From: Choristoneura fumiferana
Taxonomy: Eukaryota; Arthropoda; Insecta; Lepidoptera; Tortricidae
Direction of reading: 5' to 3'
DNA length: 64,000 bases
NCBI RefSeq assembly: GCF_025370935.1
Contig: NC_133476.1
Location: forward strand, 7,608,171-7,672,170
Of the stretch, positions 57,618 to 64,000 are shown piece after piece (within the stretch, counting starts at the first letter, position 1; each line of letters starts with the position of its first letter). Position numbers and translations under genes: made by a program. The notes under the pieces were generated by a model. The model searched no databases and was not told where the DNA came from. It saw only the letters and a program-made list of their open reading frames with translations.

Positions 57618-58332
57618 TAGGGTTCCGTAGTCACCTGATAGTTTCGCCATGTCTGTCTGACCGTCCGCGGCTAAGCTTAGAGACCGTTAGTACTAGAAAT
57701 CTGTAATTTGGCACGAATATACATATAAGTCACGCCAACAGTGGTAAAATCAAAAAAATATTTTTTTTAGGCTACTTCTCATAGACGTAAAAGTGAGGGT
57801 GATTTATTTTCTCGACTAGCCCTATGGTGTGGGGTATCTTTGGATATGTCTTTTAAAACTATTGGGGGGTTGCTAGGACGATTTTTCGATTCAGTGATCC
57901 GTTTGCGAAATATTCAACTTTAAAGTGCAAATTTTCATTAAAGTCGAGCGTCCCTCTAAAATCTAAACTGTTTGGTGGAAAAATTTGAAGAAATCAGGAT
58001 TGCAGTAAGAACATCAAGGTTACAAGGAAAATTGTAACAGCTAAGATTGCTTTAGAATTATTAGTAGTTTAAGGGGCTGTTTCACCATCCATTGATTAGC
58101 GTTAACCGACGGTTAAATGTGATGCCGTCTCCGTCTATTCGAACAAAACAAATAGAGACGGCATCACATCTAACCGCCAGTTAACACTAATCAATGGATG
58201 GTGAAACAGCCCCTAAGAGTAAATAGCAGCCTAGGATATAAACTATAATTAAACTTGGAAGATTCCGTACACAATACGAAATCCTTAGAAAAATATTACT
58301 TGATTTTTTCGTGAAGGGCTACGGAACCCTAT
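57618..58332 (-). mobile_element. GGTTCCGTA-type DNA element with nested MITE
   Basis: AGGGTTCCGTAGTCA at 57620 and GGGCTACGGAACCCTAT at 58316 are inverted ends. The interior is the inverse of 52260-52680 (GATCCGTTTGCGAAATATTC; TAGAGACCGTTAGTACTAGA). A MITE sits inside at 58072-58214. Copy B at 60834-61460 continues into GGCCGGTTTTTTAC, the outer end of the element. Confidence 0.8.
58072..58214. mobile_element. GGGGCTGTTTCACCA MITE, copy 2 (intact)
   Basis: AGGGGCTGTTTCACCATCCA and TGGATGGTGAAACAGCCCCT are perfect inverted ends. GATTAGCGTTAACCGACGGT / CCGCCAGTTAACACTAATC and GATGCCGTCTC / GAGACGGCATC pair inside. TAA flanks both ends, compatible with a 3 bp target duplication. In copy B the corresponding segment (61284-61352) keeps only the right half. 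Confidence 0.92.
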
Positions 58333-58342
58333 NNNNNNNNNN
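58333..58342. other. Assembly gap, 10 N
   Basis: Ten N placed exactly between the end of copy A and the beginning of copy B of the duplicated block. Confidence 1.
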
Positions 58343-61300
58343 AGGGCCGTGGTGGCCTAGTGTTGACTATCGCCTCTTAAGCAGAGGGTCGTGGGTTCAA
58401 ACCCCGGCTCGCACCTCTGAGTTTTTCGAAATTCATGTGCGGAATTACATTTGAAATTTACCACGAGCTATGCGGTGAAGAGAAACATCGTGAGGAAACC
58501 TGCACAAACCTGCAAAGCAATTCAATGGTGCGTGTGAAGTTCCCAATCCGCACTGGGCCCGCGGGAAACTATGGCCCAAGCCCTCTTGTTCTGAGAGGAG
58601 GCCTGTGCCCAGCAGTGGGACATATACAGGCTGGGATGAAGAAATCATAAGTGGTCGCGGGTGAGCAAAGAAATTCTTTTAGTACATTTATGTATCGTTG
58701 TAGCTGTGTGGCTGTATCGGGCCTGCCGCATTGATACGGTACATTACGTAGGTACAAGAGTAATTGGTGTTATTAATTACTTGTCTAACCTGAACACTAG
58801 GCAATCCGCTTAACAAATTAAACTTAGTATGTATGTAAATTCTGTTTCGTACAAAAAAGGAAGAACCAAACAAAATTCACAAAAAAAATTCAGGTTCTCT
58901 AACCAATGGACTATCCAGTCGTCAGATTAGTTAATTTCCATTTGAAACTAACTAATTTGACTCCATTGAGCTAAATAAAAGAGTGTTTCAAATATCATCT
59001 TTAAAAATGCCTATTGTTAGGAAGCAAAGCTGTAAGGCACGCGTGCTGACGGCGCTTATTTAAGTATCCGACGGCACGGCGAAGTAGGGCAAGGAGTTCC
59101 TGCAGTTGCGATGTTTCATTAAACAAACAAAAAACTATGCTAATGTCCGGGTCTGCACCAACGCGTGTCGCAGCACAGTATTTTTATACATAAAAATAAA
59201 ACTCTATTAATTTCTAGTTACTAGTAGCATTTTTCTAAAAGACATTTGTGTGATACAAACATTGCTTTGGCTAACGTTGTGTAGAACTAGATTCCTCCCG
59301 CTTCAGCTAAACGGGAATTTCACGAAACAAAATTCAGCGGTATCACTGATGTAGGTATTGTTTAAAATGCCTACTTTGCTTTCCGATGTTCAGGGTGTTT
59401 TAAACTAATAAGAGTATAATTTTTAGTTTCCTGACCCAAAAAGGATCTCAGTCTTGTTAATAAAATGACTCTAACATTTGAAATTTCGTTATCAATCTCG
59501 TATAATTATACATATAAAGCCCGTAATGATCTGTAGGTACTAATATAAAAATTACATGACAGTTTTTTTTTGCAATTGTAAGTCTGTTAGGTTCAATTTT
59601 CCTTTGACTGTCCACGTCGTTATTCAGCTTGTGTGAACCCAGAATTTTTTTTGTACACTGACGAGAATCCTTTCCTGTCCTTGACAGTGCCATTCGTCCC
59701 CACTCGCGTGCTTACTGAAATTATAATTCGCTAATATACCTACCTACCTACACGCCCAGTGAATTAATTAGTATACTTTGCACAATGTTGCGGATTTATT
59801 TTCGGTTTAATTGCAGTTTTGAGTTGTTGTACGGGCTACCCTATTTGGAATGTTGTTTTGTTAGAACGTCACAATGAATTGACGACGCAAATGTTTTGAA
59901 TTCTAATAAGCTAGCTTCACGGATCACAGAATAAAAGTTAACATCAAAAATACTTTTTTTGCCTTTTTTTATAATAAATGATCTTTTACATTATGCTCCT
60001 ATTCTGAACAAATAACACCAAATTAATCATTATTAACTCAAGAAAAAAAAACCGCTAAAATAATCCTAATTACAATCAAAATTGTAAAATGTATGGAACT
60101 GAGTCGACATAGCTCCGCTCAGACCCCCAATCTCAATAGTTGATGCAACTCCAACCTAACCACACAATCTTCAAATTAACTCCTCACGACACGATTCCAA
60201 CGTATTTTTGGTAATTCATTAAGTAATTCGGTCATTGAATACCTAGATGTCTGATAGATATAGGTAAAGGTATAGGTAAGTACAGTAATAATTTCAGACG
60301 TTCGTTTTTTTGGTGCCTATTTTGTTCTTTGGTCTTGGTATTTGGAAACCATAGTATCCATAGTACAAGCTTTGCTTAGTTTGGGACTAGGACAATTGGT
60401 GTGAAGTGTCCCATCATATTTACTTATTTATTTAAACAATTTTTAATAGTTATTCTATCTGTTCCCATTTTATAATCAATTTGTCAATCAGTGAAAGCGT
60501 GCGCGGCGGGGGCAACGGCTGAAACAGCAAAGCGCTGCGAATATGTGAATTCGGTAGAGCTATTTTTGCTGCTCTACCTTGCAGCTCTGCTGTTGAATCT
60601 CTTGAGCCATGGGGATGCGAAGCTGAACAACATTCTAAATATTTAAACAATCATTTTGTCCATTCCATAGGAGACCATGAGGCTCGCTCTTTCCTCGGTC
60701 TACGTATTAGTATTGCCATACAACGAGGAAACGCAGCCAGCCTTTTGGGCACCTTGCTTGTAGCAATCTGGGTGGGATACAGGTGTAAGGCTTAGAATAA
60801 ATAATTTAGTTGTAATTTTATTTTCTTTTAGGGTTCCGTAGTCAACTAGGGATCCTTATAGTTTCGCCATGTCTGTCTGACCGTCCGCGGCTAAGCTTAG
60901 AGACCGTTAGTACTAGAAATCTGTAATTTGGCACGAATATACATATAAGTCACGCCAACAGTGGTAAAATAAAAAAAAAATTTTTTAGGCTACCTCTCAT
61001 AGACGTAAAAGTGGGGGTGATTTATTTTCTCGACTAACCCTATGGTGTGGGGTATCTTTGGATATGTCTTTTAAAACTATTGTGGGGTTGCTAGGACGAT
61101 TTTTCGATTCAGTGATCTGTTTGCGAAATATTCAACTTTAAAGTGCAAATTTTCATTAAAGTCGAGCGTCCCTCTAAAATCTAAACTGTTCGGTGGAAAA
61201 ATTTGAAGAAATCAGGATTGCAGTAAGAACATCAAGTTTACAAGGAAAATTGTAACGGCTAAGATTGCTTTAGAATTATTAAGTAGTGTTTCACCATAGA

Positions 61301-61462
61301 GAGCGTTAACACCTAACCGCCAGTTAACACTAATCAATGGATGGTGCCAGTTAAGAGTAAGCAATATAAACTATAATTAAACTTGGAAGATTCCGTACAC
61401 AATACGAAATCCTTAGAAAAATATTACTTGATTTTTTCGTGAAGGGCTACGGAACCCTATTT
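58343..61462 (+). repeat. Large duplicated block, copy B (3.1 kb)
   Basis: It starts at the same base of the family A SINE as copy A and ends in the same CTACGGAACCCTAT, after which the DNA element continues intact. Differences from copy A are scattered substitutions, one- to eight-base indels, the missing 331 bp segment (junction near 60070) and an eroded MITE. The pattern looks like two alleles rather than an old duplication. Confidence 0.95.
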
Positions 61463-61914
61463 TAGGCGACATGCCCTTGGCCGGTTTTTTACTAATCCAT
61501 TTGTTAATTTCTGTAAATTTTCTATGTAAATAAATGATAAATATCCCAAATGAGGGGAAGCTAACAAGGGAATGTGTACAAATATCTGTCAAAAAACCTT
61601 GACGATTTGTTATTTTTAGAATACAGAAATGCTAACCCATGTTTGTAGTTCAACAACAAATGCAAACAGAATATAGTTAATGTAATGGTAAGGCAGAGAG
61701 ATTAAAGAATATCACTTAGAATAAGCAGATCGCTTTTGAGCACAAACATATTGTATCTATTCCTAACTAGCACTTTATAAGTTTGTTTGTTCACAGGTCT
61801 GAGCCGTTGTCTGCGCAGCTGACAGATGACTGATCGACATTGTTTCATCTCTTGCGTTCTTTGTTTGTTCGATGTGGCCGAATATAAGGGGTATGAGTAG
61901 TACCTATAACAGTC

Positions 61915-62265
61915 CAACGCGCTTCCCATGAACCTATTTTTAACCCCTGGCGCAAAAAGAGGGGTGTTATAAGTTTGACCACTATGTGTGTCTGTGTGCC
62001 TGTATGTCTGCGTGTCTGTCTGTGGCACTGTAGGTCTTAAACGGGTGGACCGATTTTAATGTGTTTTTTTTATTTGAAATCAGGTTTTCTAGAAATGGTT
62101 CTTAAACATGTTTCATCAAAATCGGTTAAGCCGTTTTTGAGATATTGAACTTTGAAGTGACGAAAGTCGGAGGTTTTCCAACTTTTTGTTGGTCAGGTTA
62201 GGTTATTTTACCCTTAAAGATATTCGCAACTGACAGACTGACTGACTGGCTGACAGATGATGCAT
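61915..62265 (+). repeat. Dispersed repeat with GGCGCAAAAAGAGGGGTGTT
   Basis: AACCCCTGGCGCAAAAAGAG, GTTATAAGTTTGACC, a GTGTCTGTGTGCCTGT-type run, AACGGGTGGACCGATTTTAA, AAAATCGGTTAAGCCGTTTT and TGACAGACTGACTGACTGGC. The composition resembles other interspersed lepidopteran elements; there is only one copy in the window, so its edges are uncertain. Confidence 0.5.
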
Positions 62266-62899
62266 GCACTAGAGCTATGCCAGGTGTTCATTAAATAATT
62301 GAAAATCTGAAAGTAGTTTGTTCAGAATCGAAAATAGAATTTTGTCAAGGTGCACTTAGAAGATTTTTTTTTATTCCCTCAGACAAACAGGTAATTATCA
62401 TGTAAATATAATGGTATGTTATCGTGGAGTAGATATGTAATTATCTTTGTTTTACATAACTTGAAATTATGGATAAACTAAAGAAGTTATGCGGAAAACA
62501 AAAATAAACAACGTACTGAGCAATCATTGCTTAAAATTAAAGGTCAGACTTAGTAGACTTATGTTGGCGGTTGGTATACAGTCTGCTCCATATTATTGTA
62601 ATTTTAAAATAATTAATCGTTCAATACCATTTTTTTATAATTTAATAAAAATATAATTTACATCGTGCTATACTCGTTTGTCTAGTTAACTATGTTAATA
62701 ATATTTACAGGTAGTCGTTAAGTTTCATGAATTTTCTAATTTTCTGTTTCATTACCTTTATATTTTTACCGTAAGACCCATTAAGGTACTTAAGGGAATA
62801 GATAGAATTACCAATCACCTGTCTAAATATCGCACAAACATTGCTGTTGTGCAGTTGTGCACGTATGGTAGCGGACGAGCAAGAAAAAAAAGGCTGCAG

Positions 62900-62960
62900 T
62901 TTATTAAAAACTAGCGCCCCGCCCCGGCTCCGCACGGGTACTATTATACAAAAATAATTC
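62900..62960 (-). repeat. Short retroelement end, GCCCCGCCCCGGCTCCGCACGGGTA
   Basis: AACTAGCGCCCCGCCCCGGC and TCCGCACGGGTACTATTATA resemble the phrase at 26110-26135 (CGACGCGCCCCAGCTTCGCG). Such ends close many lepidopteran retroelement fragments. Confidence 0.45.
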
Positions 62961-63179
62961 AAAAAGTAATCTACAGGTAGGTATTAAAACAATCTTGGAT
63001 ATGAAATGATTTATTTGGATAAGGATGAATGCAAAGGTATGGATAACAAGGTCTAATTTTTTTTTGATCGGCATTTTTAATTAACTTTTTAAAACGTAAA
63101 AATTAGTTATAGTGACATAACAGCAATAGATGCACATATGGTATCGCGAACTATTTTTGAAGAAATTGATATTGAATTG

Positions 63180-63320
63180 AGACGACCAGATGGCCTAGTG
63201 GTTAGAGAACCTGACTACGAAGCTTGAGGTCAATTCCCTTGTCGGGGCTGATATTTGTATAAAAAATACGAATGTTTGTTCTCGGGTCGTGGGTGTTTAA
63301 TATGTATAGTATGTATCTAT
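63180..63320 (+). mobile_element. tRNA-derived SINE (family B), plus strand, 5' part
   Basis: GACGACCAGATGGCCTAGTG, GTTAGAGAACCTGACTACGA, an eroded B box (GAGGTCAATTCCCTTGTCGG), then TATTTGTATAAAAAATACGA and GTTCTCGGGTCGTGGGTGTT. It matches the head of the 52684-52938 copy; the tail is missing. Confidence 0.85.
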
Positions 63321-64000
63321 ATCTATATATTATTTTATATTATTAATATCGTAGATTTTTTTTGTTCTATCATCAATAGTTTCCGCAGCGCATGCGATGA
63401 AAGATATTATATGGCCACTTTTTTACACTTTGAGTTACATTATTGAGGTTTTAGTACGGAATCCTATTTTTTTCTGGTAAAAGATATAGCCTATAACTTT
63501 TTGCAATAATGTAGCATTCTAATGGTAAAATAATTTAATACATAATAATATAGTTTTTGAGTTTATTCGTAACAAACATCCAAAAATCCAAATCTTTCCT
63601 CTTTATAATATTAGTATAGATACTACCTATTAAATAATTAAAGATCGCGGTTAAACTGTTTCCGGGACAGACTGTCCTCCCCAGTTTGATGGAAGCTTCG
63701 TGTCTCTGCCTTCAGCACTGTCTCGCTAACTACGTCAGTGCATTGATTTAACAAGACTTTAAAATTCAGCCGAAACCAGCTCTGGCTCTACCTACTCTAT
63801 TGATTATTTATAACAACAGCTGAACCCACAGAATAAATGATGTCCACGCGAGATGATTACGGAATTCGATAAATTACTAAATTGTTTTGATTAGACAGTA
63901 CTTGTTTTTATTTAGTTATTAATAAGACTACATCTGCGCTTAAATATCAGGTGAGATATTGGTCAATCACGGTCAGTTATCTGAAAAAAAACCATGTTTT

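Larger units (their letters stand above)
54798..58332 (+). repeat. Large duplicated block, copy A (3.5 kb)
   Basis: From AGGGCCGTGGTGGCCTAGTG to CTACGGAACCCTAT it matches 58343-61462 base for base except for scattered substitutions, small indels, a 331 bp segment present only here (56523-56853) and a MITE that is intact here and eroded in copy B. It contains a family A SINE, a family B SINE tail and a GGTTCCGTA-type element with a nested MITE. No gene was recognised in it. Confidence 0.95.

Overview
The window looks like nuclear DNA of a moth or butterfly (Lepidoptera). It is AT-rich, has no operon-like packing, and is crowded with short interspersed elements whose tRNA-like heads and GGGATGATGATG-type tails, together with small TIR elements, are typical of lepidopteran genomes. 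This assignment rests on pattern recognition; no database search was run. Two assembly gaps are present: 100 N at 14429-14528 and 10 N at 58333-58342.

The one clear host gene is on the minus strand, spread over about 32.6 kb (48303 down to 15682) in at least ten coding exons. It encodes a Cys-loop ligand-gated ion channel of about 472 residues: signal peptide, extracellular domain with the C-x13-C loop, four membrane segments, and a pore entry reading P-G-R, which fits an anion (chloride) channel. It most resembles the insect-specific group that includes Drosophila CG7589, CG6927 and CG11340 (pHCl-2/Hodor). Exon 1 lies in a GC-rich promoter-like stretch and is separated from exon 2 by a 21.9 kb intron full of repeats. 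Two things do not fit an intact model as assembled. The exon 4/exon 5 junction lacks about 11 nt, probably a microexon. The last exon needs one extra base in an A4/T4 run to read through TM4. Adding 11 and 1 nt makes the total CDS exactly divisible by three (1419 nt).

Region by region: 1-5.4 kb holds microsatellites, a SINE, and a THAP-type zinc-finger first exon (1789-1872) between inverted repeats. 5.47-10.72 kb is a BEL/Pao LTR retrotransposon polyprotein with frameshifts. 10.77-14.39 kb is a 3.6 kb non-autonomous TIR element carrying many CCCTTACG words and a nested MITE. 15.7-48.3 kb is the channel gene with repeat-filled introns. 48.3-48.7 kb is its GC-rich 5' region. 48.7-54.8 kb is intergenic with nested repeats. 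54.8-61.46 kb is a near-identical 3.1-3.5 kb block present twice around the 10 N gap, probably two haplotypes joined by the assembler. 61.5-64 kb is repeat fragments.

The most unusual structure is a set of compound foldback elements (20.34-21.03, 29.64-30.47, 45.47-46.99 and part of 53.24-53.79 kb). Each arm is made of a short word repeated in degenerate form, and the word is inverted in the opposite arm; two of them have a GC-rich core. A 331 bp presence/absence segment (56523-56853) that looks like a promoter plus non-coding first exon is also notable.
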